The notes under the pieces were generated by a model. It had not been told where the DNA came from. It did no database searches and saw only the letters and a program-made list of their open reading frames with translations. The translations under genes and the position numbers were made by a program. A stretch of DNA of 64,000 nucleotides from Cucumibacter marinus DSM 18995 (lineage in GTDB: Bacteria; Pseudomonadota; Alphaproteobacteria; Rhizobiales; Devosiaceae): assembly GCF_000429865.1 (NCBI RefSeq), contig NZ_KE386977.1, positions 55,043-119,042 on the forward strand, read 5' to 3'. Positions 26,020-34,591 of this stretch are shown here, in pieces; within the stretch, counting starts at the first letter, position 1; each line of letters begins with the position of its first letter.

Positions 26020-27651
26020 ATGATTGCGCGCGTCAAAGCCCCGCTTCGTTCCGCCCTTTTTGCCCTTTCGGCAACGGCCTGTCTCACCGTCCCCGCTATC
26101 GCTGCGGACCGGGCGCTGCTGGTCGGGGTTGGCGACTATGCCAACCTGCCGGCCGAACTGTTCCTGCCCGGGCCGAAAAACGACGTCGAGGCGGTGAAGG
26201 GCCTGCTCACCGGTTCGCTCGGCTATGCGCCCGAGGCGGTCAAGATCCTGCGCGGCCCAGACGCGACCAAGGCCGGCATCACCGCCGAATTCAAGAACTG
26301 GCTGGTTGCCGGCACGGAGCCGGGCGACCGCGTGTTCTTCTATTTCTCCGGCCACGGGCTTCAACTGCCCGATGATAATGGCGACGAGAACGACAATCGC
26401 GACGAAGCCATCGCGCCCTATGATATCCGCCCCACCGACACCAGCTGGGAAGATGCGCTACGCGATGATGATCTCGATGCGCTGATCAAGGACCTGCCGG
26501 GCCGGGTCGTGACCTTCCTGGTCGATGCCTGTCATTCGGGAACGGTCACCCGGTCGCTGGGCGGCGGCAATGCCGCACCTGCCGGTGCGCGGTTCCTCAC
26601 CCACCCCTCGGTCGCGGGCAAGCCGGCAGCGGCCAGCCGCGGCATCCGCATCGAAATGAATGTGGTCGACAAGCCCGAGACGCTGGTGAGCTGGAGCGCC
26701 GCTGCGCCTTACCAGCTGGCCTGGGACGATCACCGCGAGCCCGAGGATCAGCGCCACGGCGTCTTCACTTCGGCCTATGTCGCCGGGATCGGCGAGGGCA
26801 AGGCCGACACCAATGGCAATGGCACGGTCAGCCATGCTGAATTGCTGACCTATCTGCGCAGCGAGTCCGACACCTATTGCGCCGACAATCCCGAATGCCA
26901 GAGCCTGACCCCGCAGCTTGAGGCGCCCGATGATGTGATCGGCTATTCGGTGGCTCCCGCCGTCTATGATGTCGAGGCGGACACCTATGTGCCCCCTGCG
27001 CCCGAAGAGGCCTATGTGCCCGCCGATCCGGCACCCGAGAAATATGAGGACCCTGCGGTCTATGAACAGGATCCGGGCTACGCGATCGAGACCTATTACG
27101 AGGACAACCACTACGAGCCCGAAGAGGCGCATGACGCGATCTCCGAGATCATCGGCAAGCCCAGCGACGGACGCGTGCGCATGACCATGACGCCGTCGAC
27201 CACGCTCAATTCAGGCGATGTCTTCAAGATCGAGATCGACAGCGATGTGCCGGGCAATCTGGTGCTGTTCGACATTGCCGAGGACGGCACGGCGCTTCAG
27301 CTCTTCCCCAATGATGTGGCGCTGAAGAACACCCGCCTTACCCCGGGCTCGCTCTTCGTCTTCCCCGATGACGACTATGGTTTCGACATGGAAGCCGAAG
27401 GGCCCTCAAAGGGCTCGCTGCTGGCGATCGTCGTCGATGAGGAGTTCGACTACGATAAATACGCCCCCGCGTCGCGCGGTCTTGCGGTCGTACTCGAGGA
27501 CGCCAAGCACACTGCCGCCGAAATCGTCACCGAACTCGACGACTACGTGATCGAGGAACCGCCGGCGGGCTATGATGAACTGCCGGTCGAGGATTACGTG
27601 GTGCGCGAAAAGCGCTGGAGCTATGCGCTGGTCCCCTATGTCTTCTACTAG
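26020..27651 (+). CDS. Secreted caspase family (C14) protein with DUF4384-like domain
   Basis: A 543-residue protein with a signal peptide (about 1-28, AIAADR). The caspase domain has FSGHGLQLPDD (His112) and VDACHSGT (Cys171), an intact dyad. A Tyr/Glu/Pro-rich linker (about 320-375) separates it from a DUF4384-like domain (about 390-480) with the classical GDVFKIEIDS, FPNDVAL and ALLAIV-type core. It differs clearly in sequence from the preceding caspase, so the two are not a recent duplication. ATG 26020 is preferred; a GTG six bases upstream overlaps the previous stop. It ends the first block of the cluster. Confidence 0.88.
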   Translation: MIARVKAPLRSALFALSATACLTVPAIAADRALLVGVGDYANLPAELFLPGPKNDVEAVKGLLTGSLGYAPEAVKILRGPDATKAGITAEFKNWLVAGTEPGDRVFFYFSGHGLQLPDDNGDENDNRDEAIAPYDIRPTDTSWEDALRDDDLDALIKDLPGRVVTFLVDACHSGTVTRSLGGGNAAPAGARFLTHPSVAGKPAAASRGIRIEMNVVDKPETLVSWSAAAPYQLAWDDHREPEDQRHGVFTSAYVAGIGEGKADTNGNGTVSHAELLTYLRSESDTYCADNPECQSLTPQLEAPDDVIGYSVAPAVYDVEADTYVPPAPEEAYVPADPAPEKYEDPAVYEQDPGYAIETYYEDNHYEPEEAHDAISEIIGKPSDGRVRMTMTPSTTLNSGDVFKIEIDSDVPGNLVLFDIAEDGTALQLFPNDVALKNTRLTPGSLFVFPDDDYGFDMEAEGPSKGSLLAIVVDEEFDYDKYAPASRGLAVVLEDAKHTAAEIVTELDDYVIEEPPAGYDELPVEDYVVREKRWSYALVPYVFY

Positions 27652-27738
27652 GCCAGGTTTCTGAACACCGGCGTGATCCGCCGTTCATTCCCGTTTCACC
27701 TTGCCTGCGCACAATCGGGCGAGGCTTTGAACCGCCCC

Positions 27739-27766
27739 TTGCACCCGGCCCGTACCGGCGTAGGAT
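27739..27766 (+). promoter_or_regulatory. Possible promoter of the third caspase gene
   Basis: TTGCAC at 27739-27744 and TAGGAT at 27761-27766 are separated by 16 bases, about 40 bp before the ATG at 27805. The gap of 153 bp from the previous gene also suggests a new transcript. The match to consensus is moderate. Confidence 0.35.
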
Positions 27767-27804
27767 AGCGGCCCGAAGCGGCAGGGGGACGTAACGGGAG
27801 GACG

Positions 27805-29637
27805 ATGATGACGAAGCGGTGGGACGCTTTCGCCAATCCGGCACACACACGGGTGATCGCCGCTCTGTGGATCATCGCGGCAGCGCTGCTGATGGCCATG
27901 CCGGCGCACGCAGCGGGCGACCGCGTCGCGCTGGTGATCGGCAATTCGGCCTATGACCACGTCTCCCAGCTCCCCAACCCCTCCAACGACGCGCAGGATA
28001 TGGCTGCCGCGCTCGAGCGTGTCGGCTTCGAGGTCGATGTCGCACTCGACCTTGGCTATGAGGATCTGCGCCGCAAGCTGTTGAGCTTTGCCGCCACGGC
28101 CCGCGGCGCGGAATATGCGCTTGTTTTCTATGCCGGGCACGGAATCGAGGTGGACAACCAGAACTACCTGGTGCCGGTCGATGCCGAACTCGCGACCGAT
28201 ATCGCGGCCCAGTTCGAGGCCGTCCCGCTCGATATGGTGCTGCAATCGGTCTCCGGTGCCACCAAGCTCTCCATGGTGCTGCTCGACGCCTGCCGCAACA
28301 ATCCGTTCGCCGCCAGCATGGAACGCACCTCCGCCACCCGCTCGATCGGGCGCGGGCTCTCCCCGGTCGAGCCAGGCTCGGGCACGCTGGTCGGTTATGC
28401 GGCGGAAGGCGGCTCGGTTGCCTCGGATGGCGATGGTCGCAATTCCCCTTATACCGAAGGGCTTCTGACCTATCTCGAAAAGCCCGGTCTCGAAGTGAAC
28501 ATGCTGTTCCGCCAGGTCCGCGATCATGTGATGCGCGAAACCGCCAATGAGCAGCGCCCCTTCGTCTATGGCTCGCTGCCTGGCGAAAGCCTCTACCTGG
28601 TGCCGCCGGATGATAGCGGTACGGCCGATACCGAAACAACGCCGTCACCGCCCCAGGCCAACCCGGCGACCGCCGAAGCGCGGCTCGCCTGGGAGGCGAT
28701 CAAGGACACCGAGTCCAAGGCCATCATCCAGGCCTATATCGACAATTACCCCGACAGCATCTACGCGGTCTTTGCCAGGGCGCGGCTGGTCGAACTCAGC
28801 CAGACCGAGCGTGAAGACGTTGCCGAAGTCACGCCTGAACCGGAGCCGGAACCCGAACCGCCGGTGACCCCGACCCCGGCCTATTCCTATCCGCCGATCG
28901 GATCGGGCGACAGTTTCGTGTTGCTCGGCGCCTTCTCGCTCGACCAGCGTGCCAAGGCCGAGGAACGCCTGTCCTTCGTTTCGGGGCGCGGAGTGCCGGC
29001 CTATATCATCGAGACCTCGAACTATTCCGGCATGACCGCCAATCTCTATGCGGTGGTGCTCGGCCCGTATTCACGCAACATCGCGGAATCGGTCCTGCCC
29101 GAGGCGCGGCGCTATATCTCCGACGCCTATGTCCGCAATGCCACGCGCAAGACGGCGTCGACCAATCCGTCTGCCAATTGCGCGGCCTATGACGGGTTGT
29201 GGCGCGTGACCGGCATCCGGTCGGATGACACGCTCAATGTGCGCTCCGGTCCCTCAACCAGTTATGCGATCCTTGGCGAACTGCCGCCCGATGCCACCGG
29301 CATCCATGCCCGCGGCTGCGTCAACGGCTGGTGCAAGGTGCAATGGGGATGCCTGTCGGGCTTTGCCTATGACAAATACCTGGCGACCGCCGGCGTGTCG
29401 CGCACCTACAAGGTGATCGATCACCGGCCCGACGACATGCTCAATGTCCGCACCGGCACCAGCACCGATTATGCGATTGTCGGCCGCATTCCCCACAATG
29501 GCACCAATATTGTGGTGCACCGTTGCGTGGAAGCGAGCGGCTACATCTATAATTGGTGCGAGGTGAGTTATGACACGGTGCGCGGCTGGGCCTATGCCCG
29601 CTATCTGCAGGATGCGGACGGCAATCATCCCCACTGA
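27805..29637 (+). CDS. Caspase family protein with SPOR-like and two SH3 domains
   Basis: A 610-residue exported protein. After a signal peptide or anchor (about 1-37) comes a caspase p20 domain with FYAGHGIEVD (His112) and LLDACRNNPF (Cys163). A linker with the repeat-like WEAIKDTESKAIIQAYIDNY and an EPEPEPE stretch leads to a SPOR-like domain (about 362-447, SFVLLGAFS...AVVLGPYS) and two SH3b domains (about 455-528 and 532-605, each with a LNVRSGPST-type motif). SPOR binds glycan strands lacking stem peptides and bacterial SH3 binds cell wall, so wall targeting is likely. The p20 part closely resembles the product of the gene at 30900. Confidence 0.88.
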   Translation: MMTKRWDAFANPAHTRVIAALWIIAAALLMAMPAHAAGDRVALVIGNSAYDHVSQLPNPSNDAQDMAAALERVGFEVDVALDLGYEDLRRKLLSFAATARGAEYALVFYAGHGIEVDNQNYLVPVDAELATDIAAQFEAVPLDMVLQSVSGATKLSMVLLDACRNNPFAASMERTSATRSIGRGLSPVEPGSGTLVGYAAEGGSVASDGDGRNSPYTEGLLTYLEKPGLEVNMLFRQVRDHVMRETANEQRPFVYGSLPGESLYLVPPDDSGTADTETTPSPPQANPATAEARLAWEAIKDTESKAIIQAYIDNYPDSIYAVFARARLVELSQTEREDVAEVTPEPEPEPEPPVTPTPAYSYPPIGSGDSFVLLGAFSLDQRAKAEERLSFVSGRGVPAYIIETSNYSGMTANLYAVVLGPYSRNIAESVLPEARRYISDAYVRNATRKTASTNPSANCAAYDGLWRVTGIRSDDTLNVRSGPSTSYAILGELPPDATGIHARGCVNGWCKVQWGCLSGFAYDKYLATAGVSRTYKVIDHRPDDMLNVRTGTSTDYAIVGRIPHNGTNIVVHRCVEASGYIYNWCEVSYDTVRGWAYARYLQDADGNHPH

Positions 29638-29663
29638 ATTCGAGTGCGCCGGGGAATAGTCCA

Positions 29664-30758
29664 GTGATCAAGCGTTTTGCCCTGCTCGCCGCCTTTTTGG
29701 CGACTCTCGTGCCTGCAACGGCCCAGGACTTGCCCGAAGGTTTCGTCTACCTGCGCGAGATCGACCCCAGCATCGCCCAGGATATCCGCTACGCATCCTC
29801 GCATAATTTCATCGGCCGGCCGGTGAATGGCTACGAGGCGGGCGAATGCATTCTGTTGCGCAGCGCCGCCGAGGCGCTCAGCGAAGCCCAGGCCCAGTTG
29901 CGCCAGCTCGGCCTGTCTCTCAAGGTCTATGATTGTTACCGCCCGCATCGCGCGGTGGAAGATTTCACCGCCTGGTCCAAAACCCCCGAAGACGGCGTCA
30001 CCAAGAACGAATTCTATGCCAGCTATGAGAAGTCCAACCTGTTCAAGGCCGGCTGGCTGGCCTCGCGCTCGAACCATTCGCTGGGTTTTGCCGTTGACCT
30101 CGGCATGATCGAGGCCGGGTCGCCCGAGGCCGAACGCCCCATGGGCAACACCTATGGCCCCTGTTCCGCCGACAAGGCCGACCGCGCGCCCGACAATTCG
30201 CTGGATTTCGGTACGGCTTATGACTGTTTCCATGAGAACAGCTACACCGCCGCCAGCGACATTCCTCCCCAGGCCAAGGACAATCGCGGGCTGCTCAAGA
30301 GCGTGATGGAAAGCGTCGGCTTCGAGAACTACCGGCGCGAATGGTGGCATTTCTCCTTGAAGGACGCGCCGAGCCGCCGTGAGCCCTATGATTTTCCCGT
30401 CGGGCCCTATGCAGGCGGCAGTGGCGAAACGGGAGAAAACGCGCCCGCAAATGTCGCGACAGGGCCGACCGTCCGCGTCGTTTGCGTGCCCGAAGACAAC
30501 ATGCTCAATGTTCGAGATGCACCCGACACCGAGGCCAATGTGGTGTCCCGCCTGCCGGCCGGACAGGATGGCGTGCCGCTCATTGGCTGCAATCGCGAAG
30601 TCGGGCTTGGTGCCTGGCACGAGCTTTCCCGCGCCAGCGGGGTCATCGACGATGCGCCCTGGTGCACCGTGGCCCTGCCGGACAATCCTGAAACCACCGG
30701 CTTTGTCTCCGGCGCCTATATCTTCCCTTCTTCGGGCGGAGCCGCCCGCTGCGAATAG
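29664..30758 (+). CDS. M15D (VanX-like) D-alanyl-D-alanine dipeptidase with C-terminal SH3-like domain
   Basis: A 364-residue exported protein (signal peptide about 1-20). The metallopeptidase domain shows YDCYRPHRAVEDF, the zinc motif SNHSLGFAVDLGM (His138, Asp145) and EWWH with Glu226 and His229, so all zinc and catalytic residues of the VanX/DdpX class are present. These enzymes hydrolyse D-Ala-D-Ala. About 30 residues of linker lead to an SH3-like domain (DNMLNVRDAPDTEAN). Start is a GTG 26 bp after the caspase-SPOR-SH3 gene, so the two probably share a message. Its place in the cluster suggests turnover of wall-derived dipeptide. Confidence 0.88.
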   Translation: MIKRFALLAAFLATLVPATAQDLPEGFVYLREIDPSIAQDIRYASSHNFIGRPVNGYEAGECILLRSAAEALSEAQAQLRQLGLSLKVYDCYRPHRAVEDFTAWSKTPEDGVTKNEFYASYEKSNLFKAGWLASRSNHSLGFAVDLGMIEAGSPEAERPMGNTYGPCSADKADRAPDNSLDFGTAYDCFHENSYTAASDIPPQAKDNRGLLKSVMESVGFENYRREWWHFSLKDAPSRREPYDFPVGPYAGGSGETGENAPANVATGPTVRVVCVPEDNMLNVRDAPDTEANVVSRLPAGQDGVPLIGCNREVGLGAWHELSRASGVIDDAPWCTVALPDNPETTGFVSGAYIFPSSGGAARCE

Positions 30759-30810
30759 CGGCCCGCGTTTACCGCAAGAACAAAGACCGGGCGGCACACG
30801 CGTGATGTGA

Positions 30811-30856
30811 TTGATCTCGGCCGGTCGGCTCCATTATGATTGTATTAAGGGAGCCG
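30811..30856 (+). promoter_or_regulatory. Promoter with inverted repeat over the -10 region
   Basis: TTGATC (30811-30816) and TATGAT (30835-30840) are 18 bp apart, a good match to a housekeeping promoter, 60 bp before the ATG at 30900. CGGCTCC (30826-30832) and GGAGCCG (30850-30856) form an inverted repeat that brackets the -10 element. That is where an operator would sit, or the arms could form a 5' hairpin in the mRNA. Confidence 0.5.
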
Positions 30857-30899
30857 GCCCGCCACCCGAAAACGGGGGCATTGGAGCCGGGGTGCAAAC

Positions 30900-32504
30900 A
30901 TGGACGCCGCGATCGCACAAAAGGCTGGCAGACTTGCCGGCGGTTTCGCCGCCATGGCCATGCTTGTGCTTGCGCTCACCCTTGTCCTGGTCGGCCGCGC
31001 CGCAGCTGCCACGGGTGACAGGGTCGCTTTGGTGATCGGCAATTCCGCCTACAGCCACGTTTCAGCCTTGCCCAATCCGGCCAATGACGCCGCCGACATG
31101 GCCTCGGCGCTCGAACGCGTCGGCTTCGAGGTCGATGTTGCGCTCGACCAGGGATATGACGCCTTGCGGCGCCGGCTGCTCGAATTCGCGGCCAAGGCCC
31201 GCGGTGCCGATTTCGCGCTCGTCTTTTATGCCGGGCACGGCATCGAGATCGACAAGCAGAACTACCTGGTACCGGTCGATGCCGAATTGGCCACCGACAT
31301 TTCGGCCCAGTTCGAGGCCGTGCCCCTCGATATGGTCATGCAATCGGTTTCCGGCGCCAACAAGCTCTCCATGGTGCTGCTCGACGCCTGCCGCAACAAT
31401 CCGTTCGCGGCCAGGATGGAACGCACTTCATCGACCCGTTCGATCGGGCGTGGCCTGTCGCCGGTCGAACCCAGCTCGGGCACACTGGTCGGTTACGCCT
31501 CTGAGGGGGGGTCCGTCGCCTCGGACGGGGACGGGCGCAACTCGCCCTATACCGAAGGGCTGCTGACTTTCCTCGAACAGCCGGGGCTCGAGGTGAACAT
31601 GCTGTTCCGCCGCGTGCGCGATCATGTCATGCGCGAAACCGGCAACGAACAGCGCCCCTTCGTCTACGGCTCGCTGCCGGGTGAAAGCCTTTATTTCGTT
31701 CCGCCTGCCGATGGCGGCGGCGGGGTGACACCCGATCCGACGCCGACGCCTTCGCCCACCCCGGCGCCCAAGTCCCCGGACCAGCTCGCATGGGAAGGCA
31801 TCAAGGATACGGAGAGCGAGGCGATCCTGCAGGCCTTCATCGATACCTATCCCGACAGCATCTACGCGGTCTTTGCCCGCGCACGGCTGGTCGAGGTCCA
31901 GCAGACCGAGGTGGCGAGCCTGCAGGATGATCCCACGCCCGAACCCGAGCCGGAGCCCGAACCGCTGCCCGAAAGCTGGTATGTGGCGATATACAACAAT
32001 ATGGATTTCTATGGGGGCGACCTCGTCGCCAAGGGGCTGCCCGCCAGCACCATGCAGCAATGCGCCCAGCTTTGCGCGGACAACACCTCGTGTAACCTGT
32101 TCACCTTCAACGACAGCGCCAATCGCTGTTTCGTCAAACGTGACTTTGCCTATACCCAGGCGACAGATCTCGGCACGTCGGGCTTCATGTTCCGCGACAC
32201 CACTGGAGAATCCCGCCCGCGTTTCACGGTGGACTGGCAGCTTTATACCCAGACCGACATGCCTGGCGGCGATGTCGACACGCTAAGGGTCAATACGCTC
32301 GATGAGTGCTTTGCCGCCTGTGACGGCCGCTCCGAATGCAGGGCCTTCACCTTCTCGCCTTCAAGCGGCAAGGAATACTGCTTCATCAAAGGCGATTTTG
32401 CCGGTGCCCCGGTGCCCTATAACCGCACCAAGGGTGTGATCTCGGGCAAGAAGATATCGAGAGTGGTCTTTCCCGATCGGGTTTTCCCGGCCTCACGCCA
32501 GTAA
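30900..32504 (+). CDS. Caspase family protein with two PAN/Apple-like domains
   Basis: A 534-residue exported protein. After a signal peptide (about 1-37) the caspase p20 domain has FYAGHGIEID (His113) and LLDACRNNPF (Cys164). It is very similar to the protein encoded at 27805 through its first ~350 residues, including the linker WEGIKDTESEAILQAF and a proline-rich EPEPEPEP stretch. The C-terminus is different: two cysteine-rich PAN/Apple-like modules (about 357-435 and 443-515, with QQCAQLCADNTSCNLFTF and DECFAACDGRSECRAFTF). Such modules bind protein or carbohydrate in other proteins. The gene pair is a tandem duplication with exchanged C-terminal targeting domains. Confidence 0.88.
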   Translation: MDAAIAQKAGRLAGGFAAMAMLVLALTLVLVGRAAAATGDRVALVIGNSAYSHVSALPNPANDAADMASALERVGFEVDVALDQGYDALRRRLLEFAAKARGADFALVFYAGHGIEIDKQNYLVPVDAELATDISAQFEAVPLDMVMQSVSGANKLSMVLLDACRNNPFAARMERTSSTRSIGRGLSPVEPSSGTLVGYASEGGSVASDGDGRNSPYTEGLLTFLEQPGLEVNMLFRRVRDHVMRETGNEQRPFVYGSLPGESLYFVPPADGGGGVTPDPTPTPSPTPAPKSPDQLAWEGIKDTESEAILQAFIDTYPDSIYAVFARARLVEVQQTEVASLQDDPTPEPEPEPEPLPESWYVAIYNNMDFYGGDLVAKGLPASTMQQCAQLCADNTSCNLFTFNDSANRCFVKRDFAYTQATDLGTSGFMFRDTTGESRPRFTVDWQLYTQTDMPGGDVDTLRVNTLDECFAACDGRSECRAFTFSPSSGKEYCFIKGDFAGAPVPYNRTKGVISGKKISRVVFPDRVFPASRQ

Positions 32505-32557
32505 TCCCGGGCACAAGGCGCGCATCCGGACGCCGGGTAAGGCGATCTTCATCAAAG

Positions 32558-32573
32558 TTAACCGCGAATTAAC
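32558..32573 (+). promoter_or_regulatory. CtrA-type binding site (TTAA-N7-TTAAC)
   Basis: TTAA at 32558-32561, seven bases, then TTAAC at 32569-32573 match the full CtrA recognition sequence, lying 42 bp upstream of the small secreted protein gene. TTAACCGC is repeated exactly at this spacing. CtrA is the alphaproteobacterial cell-cycle master regulator; the window also encodes GcrA. Confidence 0.6.
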
Positions 32574-32614
32574 CGCTGTCTCCTAACGATACATCCCAAC
32601 AAGGGGATTGCGAG

Positions 32615-32920
32615 ATGACGATTCGCGTTGCGACTGCCTTTGCCGCCACCGTGCTGGCGCTTTCGCTTTCAACGTCTGGTGGGCTGGCGGGTTCACCGCT
32701 CAGCTGCGCCGACGCCGGATTTACCGGACCGACACCGGCAAGCTGGGACGGCATGATGCGGCTGGCCGACATTGCGGGAACCGATCCGGCGACGACTGCG
32801 TCAATCCCGCCCGATGCGGGGCGCATGGGCGCCAGCTTTTCCAATTCGGAACTCATCACGCCGGGCATGCCGCTGCTCAACCGGCGCGATGTAGCCTTGA
32901 CTATCGATTTCGGGGCCTGA
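32615..32920 (+). CDS. Small secreted protein of unknown function
   Basis: A 101-residue protein with a clear signal peptide (about 1-25, GGLAG). The mature part, about 75 residues, starts with a single Cys and has the motif-like stretch TPASWDGMMRLADIAGTDP; I recognise no family. An AAGGGGATTGCGAG stretch precedes the ATG. A perfect CtrA-type site lies just upstream, so expression may depend on the cell cycle. It follows the caspase cluster on the same strand with a 110-bp gap and may or may not belong to it. Confidence 0.7.
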   Translation: MTIRVATAFAATVLALSLSTSGGLAGSPLSCADAGFTGPTPASWDGMMRLADIAGTDPATTASIPPDAGRMGASFSNSELITPGMPLLNRRDVALTIDFGA

Positions 32921-32958
32921 GCAACCCCAGGGGGCAGAACGGACGGGCGCCTTTTTTC

Positions 32959-33453
32959 CTATTCGGGGCGCCCGTTCTCCCATTTGGCATCCGCGCCATA
33001 AAGCGGCACCGTTGAAATCGCCATCTTGGCCGAGCCTTGCTGCATTTCGCGGGTATGGGCGAGATAGATCAGCGTGTCGTTTTCCCGGTCATAGATCCGG
33101 TTGATGACCAGCGTCTTCAGGATGATCGACCGGCGCTGCTGGAACACTTCCTCGCCATTGCGGTCGAGATCGATGTCTCCGATGGTGATCGGCCCGGTCT
33201 GACGGCAGGCGATCGAGGAGTTGGACGGGTCCTCGAACCAGTTGCCCTGTTGCAGGCGATCGATCAGCCCGCGCTCGAAATAGGTCACATGACAGGTCAC
33301 GCCTTCGACCTCGGGGTCACCGATGGCCTCGACAACGATATCATTGCCCAGCCAGTCGACCCCGACCTTGCCCACTTCCTCGGCGCTTGCGGTTCCGGCC
33401 CAAAGGCCTGCAATCAAAGCACCGGCCAGCGCGGCAGCCTTTGTCAGCGTCAT
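32959..33453 (-). CDS. creA: CreA family protein
   Basis: A 164-residue protein with a signal peptide (about 1-24, TASAEE) and the CreA-family pattern: EEVGKVGVDWLGNDIVVEA, VTCHVTYFERG and SSIACRQTGPI, with two conserved cysteines. CreA proteins are small periplasmic proteins of unknown function found across proteobacteria. It converges on the small secreted gene at 32615; the intergenic region holds a GC-rich inverted repeat (32943-32975) with a T-run in its loop. Confidence 0.9.
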   Translation of the reverse strand: MTLTKAAALAGALIAGLWAGTASAEEVGKVGVDWLGNDIVVEAIGDPEVEGVTCHVTYFERGLIDRLQQGNWFEDPSNSSIACRQTGPITIGDIDLDRNGEEVFQQRRSIILKTLVINRIYDRENDTLIYLAHTREMQQGSAKMAISTVPLYGADAKWENGRPE

Positions 33454-33522
33454 GATATCAGCTCCTGTGCAGTCTCGACCGCTGATATGGGGCCCTGCGG
33501 CGGCGATACAAGCGCGAGAAGA

Positions 33523-34377
33523 CTATTCGCTGTCGCTGCAATGGCTCATGAAGTGCCGCGCCGGCGAGACAATGCTGTCATCGATATTGTTGACGAGATC
33601 GCCGTCGCGCCCGGGATAATCGAGCTTTGAAAGCACCACCTGCATCGCCGCCAGCCGGGCTCGGCGCTTGTCATTGGCCCGGATGACGGTCCAGGGCGCA
33701 AAGTCGGTGTCAGTGGTCTCGAACATCACGTTGCGCGCTGCGGTGTAGTCGTCCCATTTCTCCAAGGCCTTCAGATCGACCGGTGACAGTTTCCAGACCT
33801 TCAGGGGGTCGTGGCGGCGGTCATGAAACCGCTTGAGCTGGGTTTCGCGTCCGATGTTGAGCCAGATCTTGAACAGGTGCACGCCATCGTCGGTCAGCAT
33901 GCGTTCGAACTTCGGCGTCTCGTCGAGGAAGTTCGCCGTCTGCGCCGCGGTGCAGAACCCCATGACCGGCTCGACCACGGCCCGGTTGTACCATGACCGG
34001 TCGAACAACACCTGTTCACCGCCGGCGGGCAGGGTGGGCACATAGCGCTGGAAATACCATTGGCTCTTTTCGCGGTCGGTCGGCTTGTCGAGCGCCACCA
34101 CGCGATTGTGCCGGTGATTGAGATTGCGCAGATAACGCGAGATCGTGCCGCCCTTGCCCGCGGCGTCGCGGCCCTCGAAGACAACAGCAACACGCTCGCC
34201 GCTGTCGAGCAGATGGTGCTGGAGCTTGACCAGTTCGATCTGCAGCGCCCTCAATTTCCGCTTGTAGTGCTTCGACCCCATGCGCTTGTCATAGGGGTAA
34301 TTGCCACTGGTGATGGCGGCATCCTCGACCCATTCGGGCAGATCGGGATTGTCGAGCTCAAAGCGCGGTTCAGACAT
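33523..34377 (-). CDS. ppk2: Polyphosphate kinase 2
   Basis: A 284-residue class I PPK2. Walker A is FEGRDAAGKGGT, followed by the lid module beginning YLRNLNHRHNRVVALDKPTDRE and Walker B in QVLFDRSWYNRAVVEPVMGF. The DXXK-type and arginine residues of the family are in place. These enzymes transfer phosphate between polyphosphate and nucleoside diphosphates. ATG 34377 is chosen because GGAGAA lies just upstream; a GTG at 34389 would add four residues. It is divergent from phoR and the phosphate locus, which fits a role in phosphate storage. Confidence 0.93.
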   Translation of the reverse strand: MSEPRFELDNPDLPEWVEDAAITSGNYPYDKRMGSKHYKRKLRALQIELVKLQHHLLDSGERVAVVFEGRDAAGKGGTISRYLRNLNHRHNRVVALDKPTDREKSQWYFQRYVPTLPAGGEQVLFDRSWYNRAVVEPVMGFCTAAQTANFLDETPKFERMLTDDGVHLFKIWLNIGRETQLKRFHDRRHDPLKVWKLSPVDLKALEKWDDYTAARNVMFETTDTDFAPWTVIRANDKRRARLAAMQVVLSKLDYPGRDGDLVNNIDDSIVSPARHFMSHCSDSE

Positions 34378-34591
34378 CTGTTTCTCCACATCGCGGCGGG
34401 AACCTGCGAGCCTATCGCAGCCGGCAGTCGGCGAAAACAGCGCGCGGCCAACAGGGTAACCAGATCTTGCGTTTTTGCGCAGTTGTGAACTCGACAGTGA
34501 CAGCGAACAGCGAAATCGGTTATGACCCGGCCAATATCAGCGGCCGGAGCAGGCCCCCTTCCGGGCCGGGGCGAAGGGTCAAGAGACCGAA

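Noticed and set aside
20195..32504. Caspase cluster as a phage-defence island
   Set aside because: Four of its caspase proteins are exported and no nuclease, sensor NTPase, reverse transcriptase or toxin-antitoxin gene is near; known defence caspases act in the cytoplasm.
32941..32976. GC-rich inverted repeat between the small secreted gene and creA, read as a terminator
   Set aside because: The T-run lies in the loop, not after the stem, and creA's stop codon is inside the repeat, so it is not a normal terminator on either strand.
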